A stretch of 25,034 nucleotides of DNA from JARRQB01 sp965368585 (lineage in GTDB: Bacteria > Pseudomonadota > Gammaproteobacteria > Chromatiales > Chromatiaceae), in the NCBI GenBank assembly GCA_965368585.1, contig CBDUNM010000061.1, positions 1-25,034 of the forward strand, in the 5' to 3' direction. Positions 1 to 6,617 of the stretch are shown piece by piece. The position numbers were made by a program, and so were the translations under genes. The notes beneath the pieces were generated by a model. It worked only from the letters and a program-made list of their open reading frames with translations, did not search any database and had not been told where the DNA came from. Position 1 is the first letter of the stretch. Every line of letters starts with the position of its first letter.

Positions 1-177
1 CAGGCGCCGAACGTCACGGTGAAGGTCGCCAACAACCGCATCGTCGAAAGCACCGGGCGCTTCAAGTTCGACGGCGAAGGCAAGTTGCCGGACATGTCCA
101 AGGAGAACCAGCTGTTCGACAACCGCGCAAAGGCTGGATTGGGGCCCGAGGAGATCCCGCCCGCGCCGGCCTGGTAG
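1..177 (+). CDS. 3' end of an unrecognised protein (partial)
   Basis: Reading frame 1 is open from the first base to a TAG at 175-177, giving the last 58 residues of a protein that starts outside the window. The fragment has a short beta-like stretch (NVTVKVANNRIVES), a charged middle and a proline-rich end (PPAPAW). Codon use is like the neighbouring genes, so it is probably a real gene. I do not recognise the family and assign no function. It is convergent with aspS, with a 50-base gap. Confidence 0.55.
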   Translation, partial: QAPNVTVKVANNRIVESTGRFKFDGEGKLPDMSKENQLFDNRAKAGLGPEEIPPAPAW

Positions 178-193
178 GGCGCAAGGCGTCGAT

Positions 194-211
194 CTCAATA
201 ACAATATTGAG
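194..211. other. Short inverted repeat between convergent genes
   Basis: CTCAAT (194-199) pairs with ATTGAG (206-211) around a 6-base loop, in the 50-base gap between the stop of the first gene and the stop of aspS. The stem is weak and neither strand has a T-run after it, so it is at best a poor bidirectional terminator. Confidence 0.2.
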
Positions 212-227
212 CTTCCGCGGTCCGGGC

Positions 228-2024
228 TCAGGCCGCGCTGGGTTTTTCCTCGGCGGCCTGCGGCGCTCGCAGCCGGATGGACAACTCGCGCAACTGTGCC
301 TGGCTGACCTCCGACGGCGCGTGCGTCAACAGGCAGGCCGCGGTCTGGGTCTTCGGGAACGCCATTACGTCGCGAATCGAAGACGCACCCGCCATCAGCA
401 TTACCAAACGATCCAGACCGAAAGCGATGCCGCCGTGCGGCGGGCAGCCGTACTGAAGCGCGGTGAGCAGGAAACCGAATTTCTCCTCTGCCTCCTGCTC
501 CGAGATCCCCAGCAGACGAAATACCTTGTGCTGCACGGCCGGCTGATGGATACGGATCGACCCCCCGCCCACTTCGGTACCGTTGAGGACCATGTCGTAG
601 GCGCGTGACAGGCAGGCACCGGGATCGGTCGCGAGCAGGTCGATCTGATCGGCCTTGGGTGCGGTAAACGGGTGGTGCAATGCGGCCCAACGCTGTCCAC
701 CGTCGTCCCACTCGAACATCGGGAAGTCCTCGACCCACAACGGGCGCCAAGCTTCTTCCATCAGACCGCGATCGTGACCCAGTTTGACCCGCAAGGCGCC
801 GAGCGCCTCGTTGACCACGGTCGTCTTGTCGGCGCCGAAAAAAATCAAATCGCCGTCTTCGGCACCGGTGCGTTCCATAATGCCGTTGACCGCATCGTCC
901 GGCAAAAATTTCAGAATCGGTGACTGCAGCCCCTCGCGACCCTTGGCCCATTCGTTGACCTTGACGTAGGCTAACCCTTTGGCTCCGTAGATTCCCACGT
1001 AGCGGGTGTAATCGTCGATTTCCTTGCGGCTGAGATCAGCGCCTCGCGGCAGACGCAACGCGGCCACTCTGCCGTCAGGATTCTTGGCCGGTGCAGCAAA
1101 TACCTTGAACTCCACGTCCGCCATCAGGTCCGCAACATCGATCAATTCGAGGGGGCAACGCAGATCCGGTCGATCGGTTCCATAGCGCCGCAGTGCCTCT
1201 TGGAACGTCATGCGCGGAAACGGGTTCGGCAACTCGACGTCCATGACTTCGTTGAACACAACGCGGATCATTTCTTCCATGAGGGCAGTGATATCGGATT
1301 CGTCGATGAACGACATCTCCAGATCGAGTTGGGTGAACTCGGGCTGACGGTCGGCGCGCAGGTCTTCGTCGCGGAAACAGCGCACCACCTGATAGTACCG
1401 ATCCATGCCCGACATCATCAATAATTGCTTGAACAATTGCGGCGACTGCGGCAGGGCGAAAAACTTACCGGGGTGCGTGCGGCTGGGCACCAGGTAATCA
1501 CGCGCGCCTTCCGGAGTCGCCTTGGTCAGCATGGGAGTCTCGATATCGAGGAAGTCGCTTTCGTCCAGATAGCGCCGTATGGCACGCGTCGTGCGAGCGC
1601 GTAGTTGCATGCGTTCCTGCATTTCCGGCCGGCGCAGATCTAGGTAACGATAGCGCAGCCGCAGCTCCTCCGACGTGTCTTCATCGTCCAACACGAAGGG
1701 CGGTGTTTCGGCGCGATTGAGTATCTCCAGTTCCTGCCCCAGGACCTCAATTTCACCGGTGGGGAGTTCGCGGTTTTCGGTACCTTCCGGACGGCGGCGC
1801 ACGCGACCCCTCACGCGCAGCACGAACTCGTTGCGTACCTGCTCGGCTGTCGAGAAAACGTCGGGCAGATCGGGATCGTAGACCACCTGAATCAAGCCAT
1901 ACCGATCGCGCAGATCGACAAATATGACACCCCCGTGATCCCGGCGACGGTTGGCCCAACCGCAAATTTCGACCGTTTCATCGATATGAGCGGTGTTGAG
2001 ATCACCGCAATAGTGGCTACGCAT
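228..2024 (-). CDS. aspS: Aspartyl-tRNA synthetase, probably non-discriminating
   Basis: Class II aminoacyl-tRNA synthetase that charges tRNA with aspartate in the cytoplasm. It is 598 residues, close to the bacterial norm. Order seen: N-terminal OB-fold anticodon-binding domain (about 1-105), catalytic core with motif 2 around CFRDEDLRADRQPEFTQ, the bacterial GAD insertion, and motif 3 near the end (GGIAFGLDRLVML). The frame is open to 2093, but the ATG at 2024 is chosen because homologues begin MR(S/T)xYCG and TTAGGA lies just upstream. His30 (RRRDHGG) and Gly81 (RPEGTEN) match Pseudomonas aeruginosa AspRS, where the equivalent residues allow charging of tRNA-Asn; E. coli has Leu and Lys. 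So it probably makes Asp-tRNA-Asn too and needs GatCAB. It follows the zinc-ribbon gene on the same strand. Confidence 0.97.
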   Translation of the reverse strand: MRSHYCGDLNTAHIDETVEICGWANRRRDHGGVIFVDLRDRYGLIQVVYDPDLPDVFSTAEQVRNEFVLRVRGRVRRRPEGTENRELPTGEIEVLGQELEILNRAETPPFVLDDEDTSEELRLRYRYLDLRRPEMQERMQLRARTTRAIRRYLDESDFLDIETPMLTKATPEGARDYLVPSRTHPGKFFALPQSPQLFKQLLMMSGMDRYYQVVRCFRDEDLRADRQPEFTQLDLEMSFIDESDITALMEEMIRVVFNEVMDVELPNPFPRMTFQEALRRYGTDRPDLRCPLELIDVADLMADVEFKVFAAPAKNPDGRVAALRLPRGADLSRKEIDDYTRYVGIYGAKGLAYVKVNEWAKGREGLQSPILKFLPDDAVNGIMERTGAEDGDLIFFGADKTTVVNEALGALRVKLGHDRGLMEEAWRPLWVEDFPMFEWDDGGQRWAALHHPFTAPKADQIDLLATDPGACLSRAYDMVLNGTEVGGGSIRIHQPAVQHKVFRLLGISEQEAEEKFGFLLTALQYGCPPHGGIAFGLDRLVMLMAGASSIRDVMAFPKTQTAACLLTHAPSEVSQAQLRELSIRLRAPQAAEEKPSAA

Positions 2025-2100
2025 GACTTGAATTCCTAAACCTGAACGATATTTCTGTGAACCCGCGAACACCCGCGGCACAGCAATGCTCAAACGTAAC

Positions 2101-2123
2101 GCGCCCCGGTGTCCCCGGGGCGC
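2101..2123 (-). terminator. GC-rich hairpin between fmdB-type gene and aspS
   Basis: GCGCCCCGG (2101-2109) and CCGGGGCGC (2115-2123) form a perfect 9-bp stem with a 5-base loop. On the minus strand it follows the zinc-ribbon gene and precedes aspS; the bases after it (GTTACGTTTGAGC) have only a poor T-run. It could be a partial terminator or attenuator that lowers readthrough into aspS, or an mRNA-stabilising stem. Confidence 0.35.
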
Positions 2124-2168
2124 GCCATAATCTCGAAATGTTAAGGGCAGCGGACCGTTGCGGCAACC

Positions 2169-2474
2169 TCAGTCGGCGGCACTCGGGGCAGCGGCCGCAG
2201 GCTTGCTCGGCGCGGCGCTCGCCGACTTGCCCGCCGCATCGCCCGCTGGCGCGGGTTTTTTGTCGGCCGGGTCCTGAACATTCTTTTTCGTGCCGGATTT
2301 AAAGTCGGTTTCGTACCAACCACCGCCCTTAAGGCGAAATCCGGCCGCCGAGATCAACTTTATCAAGTCAGGCTGGTGGCACGCCGGGCAATCGCTAAGC
2401 GGCGCGTCGCTCATTCTTTGCATGGCCTCGAACTCGTGGCCGCAACTTTTGCATCGATATTCATAGAACGGCAT
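2169..2474 (-). CDS. FmdB-family zinc-ribbon protein
   Basis: A 101-residue protein with the N-terminal zinc ribbon of the FmdB/CxxC_CxxC_SSSS family: MPFYEYRC-x2-C (C8, C11) and CPAC (C29, C32), then ISAAGFRLKGGGWYETDF, which is typical of the family. The last ~35 residues are a low-complexity Lys/Ala/Pro tail. The frame is open well upstream, but the ATG at 2474 is the only start that begins at the family's MPxYEYxC; GAGAGAG lies 7-12 bases before it. The biochemical role is not established; it is often annotated as a putative regulatory protein. It sits upstream of aspS, an arrangement I recall from other gammaproteobacteria. Confidence 0.9.
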   Translation of the reverse strand: MPFYEYRCKSCGHEFEAMQRMSDAPLSDCPACHQPDLIKLISAAGFRLKGGGWYETDFKSGTKKNVQDPADKKPAPAGDAAGKSASAAPSKPAAAAPSAAD

Positions 2475-2543
2475 GACAGATCGCTCTCTCGCAATAGACT
2501 GAATTAAAGAGGAAATGCTATCACAGACTGATATTCGCGTCGC

Positions 2544-2574
2544 ACGCTCGAATTCCAGACGAGAAGTCGAGCGT
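2544..2574. repeat. 8-bp inverted repeat upstream of fmdB-type gene
   Basis: ACGCTCGA (2544-2551) and TCGAGCGT (2567-2574) are perfect inverted arms separated by 15 bases. They lie in the 133-base gap between the end of the pomAB-PilZ operon and the zinc-ribbon gene. There is no T-run on either side, so it is not a classical terminator; an operator or weak stem-loop is possible. I found no convincing promoter in this gap. Confidence 0.3.
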
Positions 2575-2607
2575 ACCAAGTCACACCGCCCGGACGCAGA
2601 TTGACCG

Positions 2608-2886
2608 CTAAATGGGCAGGACGTCGAGTTTCTCGTTCCGTTCGATCGCCTCGGAACGCAGTTTATCGACCGTCTTGCGCATCGCCGACAGCTCGCGCTC
2701 ATCCATACCGAAGCGCAGATACCGGTCGGATTGATCCAGCAGTCTCTCCAACCCCTGGTGACGGTTCCACAGGAACAGCAGGCAATGGGCGAGGTGGTGA
2801 GGATCAACCGCACCCGCCTTCATGCGTTCGGCCGCCTCCAGCGCGGCGTTTAATTGGGCGCGCGTCGGTGCCGTCACGCGACTCAT
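2608..2886 (-). CDS. Small hypothetical protein, last gene of the stator operon
   Basis: A 92-residue soluble protein, largely helical by eye, with no membrane segment, signal peptide or cysteine motif. Residues about 9-45 (ALEAAERMKAGAVDPHHLA...) and the charged C-terminal half look like helices. Its ATG overlaps the stop of the PilZ gene as ATGA (2883-2886), so it is probably translationally coupled and part of the same mRNA. I do not recognise the family. The position suggests a job linked to the PilZ protein or the motor, but that is context only. Confidence 0.8.
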   Translation of the reverse strand: MSRVTAPTRAQLNAALEAAERMKAGAVDPHHLAHCLLFLWNRHQGLERLLDQSDRYLRFGMDERELSAMRKTVDKLRSEAIERNEKLDVLPI

Positions 2887-3494
2887 TCCAAGTCCTTGCG
2901 GCGAGCCCGCAGTTCGTCGCCCTGGCGCCTGAGGATGTGGCGTATCAGGGTGTCGCGGTCCTGCTCACGAATATGGGTGAACTCAATGCGTATCCGATGG
3001 GTGCCATCGGTGATTCGTTGCGACTCCGCCAGTTCGCGGCAATCGACGACCTCGCCGTAGGTCAACACGCCGGTGAACGACGGAAACAGCAGCATGCGGA
3101 TCTCAACCTTGGTGTGTACGTCATAGCCCTCCCCGACATCCAGACACATACCGCCCGCACTGAGATTAACACCCTGGCCGTGCTCCGAAACGAAAGTGGA
3201 ATTTTGCGCAATCAGCGAGCGGCCCAACACCTCGAGCTTACGGTCGAGTCCTTTCAAATAGGCCGCCACGTCGGGCATCTCGTTCTCGATCCGCCGCAGG
3301 TGGATGGTCATTTGCGAGGTGATCGCGGCCATGCTCGCCATCACCGTAAAGCTGTTCTCGTTGGTTTCGTTCATGCGCTCGAAACTGCTTTCGACCTCTT
3401 CGCGGGTGACTCGCCGCAGGCTCACGCGAACCGTATCGTCGATGCGAAAGTACTGGCGCCGTTCCGAATCGTTCATTGATGGAGATTCACTCAT
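2883..3494 (-). CDS. PilZ-domain protein with helical insertion (c-di-GMP effector candidate)
   Basis: A 203-residue protein. The two PilZ c-di-GMP-binding signatures are present: RRxxxR near the N-terminus (ERRQYFR, residues 11-17) and NxSxxG (NLSAGG, 110-115). They are about 90 residues apart instead of the usual 20-30. The stretch between (about 30-105) reads as long amphipathic helices. This recalls the tetrameric PilZ proteins of xanthomonads, where inserted heptad helices drive tetramer formation. Start: ATG at 3494 has GAGGA upstream; the in-frame ATG at 3476 lacks one. The gene starts 16 bases after pomB, so it is probably cotranscribed with the motor. A likely role is to sense c-di-GMP and adjust the motor, as other PilZ proteins do; the target is inferred. 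Confidence 0.88.
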   Translation of the reverse strand: MSESPSMNDSERRQYFRIDDTVRVSLRRVTREEVESSFERMNETNENSFTVMASMAAITSQMTIHLRRIENEMPDVAAYLKGLDRKLEVLGRSLIAQNSTFVSEHGQGVNLSAGGMCLDVGEGYDVHTKVEIRMLLFPSFTGVLTYGEVVDCRELAESQRITDGTHRIRIEFTHIREQDRDTLIRHILRRQGDELRARRKDLE

Positions 3495-3510
3495 GCTCGG
3501 TCCTCAATTC

Positions 3511-4383
3511 TCAACCTGCGGGCAGTGCCGCGTCGAGCCCGCTTTCGATGTCCGCCGCGCCCCGGATCAGTACCAGTTCCACACGCCGGTTTTGCGCGCG
3601 CCCTTCCGCATCGGAATTCGCTGCCAGCGGCATGGTGTCCGCGTAACCTTCGACCAGAATGCGTGCCGGTTCTAGATCAGGATCGCGCAGCATGGAATGC
3701 AGCACCGTCACGGCGCGAGCCGCGGACAGTTCCCAGTTCGAGCGGAACCGGCCGGTTCGAATAGGAATGTTGTCGGTGTGGCCGGCTACCACGATCTTTC
3801 CCGGCTTCGCCGCCAGAACCGCGCTGATTCGCGCAACCACTTCGTGAAAGGCGGGATCCAGATTGGCGCTGCCGGACGGAAAAGATCCTTTTTCCTGAAT
3901 GCGGATAATGATTCGGGATTGCTCTTTCTCCACCGCCACCAGTCCGGAATCGATTTCCCGTTCGAGTGATTCCTGCAATTCGGCCAGTTGATGTTGCAGA
4001 TCCGTCTCGATCAGCCGCTGCAATTCCTGTTCGACGCTTTGTTGCGATTGATCGACGCTCGGCGCATCGTTCATGTCGAGATGCTCTTTCTCGACATCGC
4101 TGGTCTCTTGCCGGATCTCGGTGATCACCGCCTGCTCTTTGACCGACGGACTCCATTCCTGCTTGATGACGCTCACGCCCTTGACGATCTCGTTCGCGGG
4201 TATCTCGCGTTGCACACCGAAGGCGTCTTTCATGGATTCCGCCATCTTCTTGAATCGAATCGCGTCGATTTCGGCGAACGATAGCAGCAACACGAAGAAG
4301 CACATCAACAGCGACATCAAATCGGCAAAAGTTGCCAGCCACGGGGGAAGTCCTTGCGGACACTTGGGGCATTCCTCCGCCAC
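3511..4383 (-). CDS. pomB: Flagellar stator protein PomB (MotB family, Na+ type)
   Basis: A 290-residue stator subunit that anchors the motor to peptidoglycan and carries the ion-binding aspartate. Residues 12-38 hold the family signature PPWLATFADLMSLLMCFFVLLLSF: one membrane helix with the essential Asp21, resembling Vibrio PomB more than proton-type MotB. A linker rich in Gln and Glu follows (about 75-150). The OmpA-type peptidoglycan-binding domain is at about 165-275, with GHTDN (201-205), NWELSAARA (217-225) and QNRRVEL (264-270). The start is GTG at 4383, three bases after the pomA stop, with GAAGG upstream inside pomA, so translation is probably coupled. No other flagellar gene is in the window. 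Confidence 0.95.
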   Translation of the reverse strand: MAEECPKCPQGLPPWLATFADLMSLLMCFFVLLLSFAEIDAIRFKKMAESMKDAFGVQREIPANEIVKGVSVIKQEWSPSVKEQAVITEIRQETSDVEKEHLDMNDAPSVDQSQQSVEQELQRLIETDLQHQLAELQESLEREIDSGLVAVEKEQSRIIIRIQEKGSFPSGSANLDPAFHEVVARISAVLAAKPGKIVVAGHTDNIPIRTGRFRSNWELSAARAVTVLHSMLRDPDLEPARILVEGYADTMPLAANSDAEGRAQNRRVELVLIRGAADIESGLDAALPAG

Positions 4384-4386
4384 GCG

Positions 4387-5142
4387 TCAGCCTTCGGCCA
4401 TTCGTTTCTTGGGCGGAAGATAGGTGCCGAGCAATTGCTCGAGCACCTTGGGGTTCATACCTTCCTGAATGCCGCCGATGGTCTCGATGATCAGTTCCTT
4501 GTTGATCTTTTCCAGTTCGGTGGCCCGTGTGAGCTTATCGGCCATCGGCTGCGCAAAGGCGTTTGCGATGACCGCCCCATAGAGCGTGGTGAGCAGTGCA
4601 ACCGCCATTGCCGGCCCGATGCTTGCCGGGTCGGACATGTTTGCCAACATCTGCACCAGACCGACCAGGGTCCCGATCATCCCCATCGCCGGCGCCATGA
4701 CGGCCATGTTGGAGAACATGCGTTGCCCGACTTCGTGCCGGGCAATCGTAAGATTGATGTCGCGCGTCAACATCTTTTGTACCAGGGCGGGATCGTGGCC
4801 GTCGACGCACAAGCCGATTCCCTTCTTCATGAAATCGTTGCTCATTTCCTGGCCTTCGAGGGCCAACAAACCGTTCTTACGGGCGACGTCGGCCAGCTGT
4901 ACCGCCTCCTCGATCAAGTTCTTGGGGTCGTCGACCTTGTACAAAAACGCCTTCAGGCCGATCGCGAAAGACCCGAGAAAATCGCCCAGGGACACTTGCA
5001 TCAGCGTGACCATGAAGGTCCCGCCGACTACGATGAGTATGGACGGCACGTTGACGAACAACATAACGTCGCCGCCCGAAGCGATGGCTCCGATGATGAT
5101 ACCGAATCCGCCCAGCAACCCAACCAGCGTTGCAATATCCAC
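4387..5142 (-). CDS. pomA: Flagellar stator protein PomA (MotA family, Na+ type)
   Basis: A 251-residue inner-membrane subunit that with PomB forms the ion channel and pushes on the rotor. Four membrane segments are visible: about 5-23, 33-51, 147-167 and 175-197. The last two carry the family signatures PAMGMIGTLVGLV and GPAMAVALLTTLYGAV. Thr158 and Thr185/Thr186 match the sodium-pathway threonines of Vibrio PomA. At residue 31 there is Asn (FVNVPSILIVVGG), where Vibrio PomA has Asp. The cytoplasmic loop (about 55-145) holds the charged region that meets FliG. The start is GTG at 5142 with a strong GGGAGGAT ahead. A candidate sigma-28 promoter lies about 75 bases upstream. Confidence 0.95.
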   Translation of the reverse strand: MDIATLVGLLGGFGIIIGAIASGGDVMLFVNVPSILIVVGGTFMVTLMQVSLGDFLGSFAIGLKAFLYKVDDPKNLIEEAVQLADVARKNGLLALEGQEMSNDFMKKGIGLCVDGHDPALVQKMLTRDINLTIARHEVGQRMFSNMAVMAPAMGMIGTLVGLVQMLANMSDPASIGPAMAVALLTTLYGAVIANAFAQPMADKLTRATELEKINKELIIETIGGIQEGMNPKVLEQLLGTYLPPKKRMAEG

Positions 5143-5217
5143 GTAATCCTCCCGAAATTCTTCGCTACCAGATCGGAAAACCAGCGCGGGATACCGGCCG
5201 ACCGGATACTTGAAGCG

Positions 5218-5244
5218 ATAACGGTCAGATGCAGAAAAACTTAA
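5218..5244 (-). promoter_or_regulatory. Candidate sigma-28 (FliA) promoter for pomAB
   Basis: Read on the minus strand, TTAAGTTT (5244-5237), 11 bases, then ACCGTTAT (5225-5218). Compared with the sigma-28 consensus TAAAGTTT-N11-GCCGATAA, the -35 matches 7 of 8 and the -10 matches 5 of 8, with exact spacing. A start near 5211 would give a leader of about 70 bases before the GTG of pomA. Class-3 motor genes are often FliA-dependent, which fits, but the -10 half is imperfect. Confidence 0.4.
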
Positions 5245-5298
5245 GTTCGTAAAATCCTATTATGATGTCGACGGAAACACCGGAGCCGTACCCCTCTG

Positions 5299-6147
5299 AT
5301 GAGCGAAATGCGCACTATTCTGATCACAGGTTGCTCCAGCGGAATCGGGGCGCTCGCCGCGTCGACGCTCCGCGAACGCGGGTATCGGGTGTTTGCGACG
5401 GCCCGACGCCCGGCGGATGTGCAGCGCTTGCGTGCCGACGGGTTCGAGGCTATGCAGCTCGATCTGAATGACGACGCCAGTATCGAGGCCGCCTTCAACG
5501 AAGTGCTGAAACGCACCTCGGGCAGACTGTACGCCCTGTTCAACAACGGCGCTTACGGGCAAACAGGAGCCGTTGAAGATCTCTCCCGCGCCGTGCTGCG
5601 CGCCCAGCTCGAGACCAACCTGCTCGGCTGGCACGAACTCACCCGGCGGGTCATCCCCGTCATGCGCGCCCAGGGTGAAGGACGCATCGTGCAGAACAGC
5701 TCCGTGCTGGGATTCGCGGCCCTGCCCTATCGTGGTGCCTATGCCTGTTCGAAATATGCCCTGGAGGGACTGAGCGACACTTTGCGACTGGAACTCGCAG
5801 GCACGGGGATTCACGTGGCGCTCATCGAGCCCGGCCCCATCGCCAGCCGGTTTCGCGAAAACGCGCTCGAGGTGCTACGACGCACGATCGACATCGAGCA
5901 CAGCGCGCATCGCCAGGCCTATCAAGCCCAACTGGCGAGGCTGCAAAAACCCGGCCCGGCGGCCCCTTTTACGCTGCCCGCCTCGGCGGTGGTGGACAAG
6001 CTGCTGCACGCTCTCGAAAGCAGCCGACCCAAACCGCGCTACTACGTCACCTTTCCGACCTATTTGCTCGGATACCTGAAACGCGCGCTTTCGACGCGTA
6101 TGTTGGATCGGGTGGTGCACGTCATATCGGGAAAGGGCCGGCGTTAA
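5299..6147 (+). CDS. Short-chain dehydrogenase/reductase
   Basis: A 282-residue classical SDR, an NAD(P)-dependent oxidoreductase of the cytoplasm. The Rossmann nucleotide loop TGCSSGIG is at residues 10-17. The usual NNAG is NNGAYG at 82-87, Asn107 is in place, and the catalytic Ser135, Tyr148 and Lys152 (YxxxK as YACSK) are all present. ARR at 35-37 favours NADP(H) over NAD(H). The C-terminal ~90 residues are specific to a subgroup of longer SDRs and probably form the substrate lid. Substrate is unknown. The ATG at 5299 is chosen; MRTIL at 5308 is a possible later start. It diverges from pomA across 156 bases. A TATTAT -10-like hexamer is at 5258-5263 but has no good -35. Confidence 0.92.
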   Translation: MSEMRTILITGCSSGIGALAASTLRERGYRVFATARRPADVQRLRADGFEAMQLDLNDDASIEAAFNEVLKRTSGRLYALFNNGAYGQTGAVEDLSRAVLRAQLETNLLGWHELTRRVIPVMRAQGEGRIVQNSSVLGFAALPYRGAYACSKYALEGLSDTLRLELAGTGIHVALIEPGPIASRFRENALEVLRRTIDIEHSAHRQAYQAQLARLQKPGPAAPFTLPASAVVDKLLHALESSRPKPRYYVTFPTYLLGYLKRALSTRMLDRVVHVISGKGRR

Positions 6148-6262
6148 CGCTGAAGCTGTCCATATTGCTTTATGTGTCTTTACGGGGCGTTGCCGGCCAA
6201 CCTGATGAAAACAGCAAACATCCGCTGCGACGCCAGAAACGCCGCAATTCGCGTCTATGCTG

Positions 6263-6291
6263 TTGACATGACGGGGGAAAAACGTTCTAAA
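6263..6291 (+). promoter_or_regulatory. Candidate sigma-70 promoter
   Basis: TTGACA (6263-6268, perfect -35), a 17-base spacer, then TCTAAA (6286-6291, 4 of 6 for the -10). Transcription would begin near 6298, about 320 bases before the GGDEF-EAL start codon. Confidence 0.5.
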
Positions 6292-6426
6292 TCGAAGCCG
6301 CAAGCGCGACAATCCGCATTGAGACCGGAACTGCGCCTGACACGACCGTGACAACAATGCAGGGGTTGGAGTTGGTACGAACTGGCCAACGCAGTCGCGT
6401 TTAATGTGCTTGCCGTAGTAGCGAAC

Positions 6427-6460
6427 GACCGCGCGAAGGTCGATCACGGGGCGGTCATTT
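6427..6460 (+). terminator. Possible weak terminator or leader hairpin
   Basis: GACCGC (6427-6432) and GCGGTC (6451-6456) form a 6-bp stem with an 18-base loop, followed directly by ATTTTG. It could end a short RNA begun near 6298 or act as a leader structure; the stem is short and the T-run only four bases. Confidence 0.25.
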
Positions 6461-6617
6461 TGACATTCCCAGGCGGCGTAGCGGATTGATTGAACGCTGG
6501 AAATCCGGGCGCCTATGGAGACGCGCGTCTAGTGGCCGGCCGTGCGGCATTCAGTACCGATTTTGCCGGCTCGAACGCATGCCTACAGGTGCTCAACGAG
6601 CAACTCGGGAACAGGGA

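Larger units (their letters stand above)
6148..6617 (+). other. 470-base non-coding stretch / long leader
   Basis: No convincing gene is found here on either strand; the small open frames lack ribosome sites and ordinary codon use. It contains a near-consensus sigma-70 promoter (6263-6291), a second perfect TTGACA at 6460-6465 without a good -10, and a GACCGC/GCGGTC inverted repeat (6427-6456) followed by ATTTT. The simplest reading is a ~320-base leader of the downstream GGDEF-EAL gene; a short separate RNA ending near 6460 is also possible. Confidence 0.5.

Noticed and set aside
207..608. Plus-strand open frame of 133 codons
   Set aside because: It lies wholly opposite aspS and its product is unlike any protein; a shadow of the real gene.
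2601..3479. Plus-strand open frame of 292 codons opposite the PilZ and small genes
   Set aside because: It mirrors two genes with clear motif or overlap support and shows no domain of its own.
6268..6351. 27-codon frame starting at the ATG inside the candidate promoter
   Set aside because: It has no ribosome site, overlaps the promoter that would have to drive it and has no recognisable product.
5875..6447. Minus-strand frame of 190 codons over the SDR 3' end and the gap
   Set aside because: Half of it is antisense to the SDR; no ribosome site and no family resemblance.
6460..6488. Second promoter at the perfect TTGACA at 6460
   Set aside because: The hexamers 16-19 bases downstream match the -10 consensus poorly.
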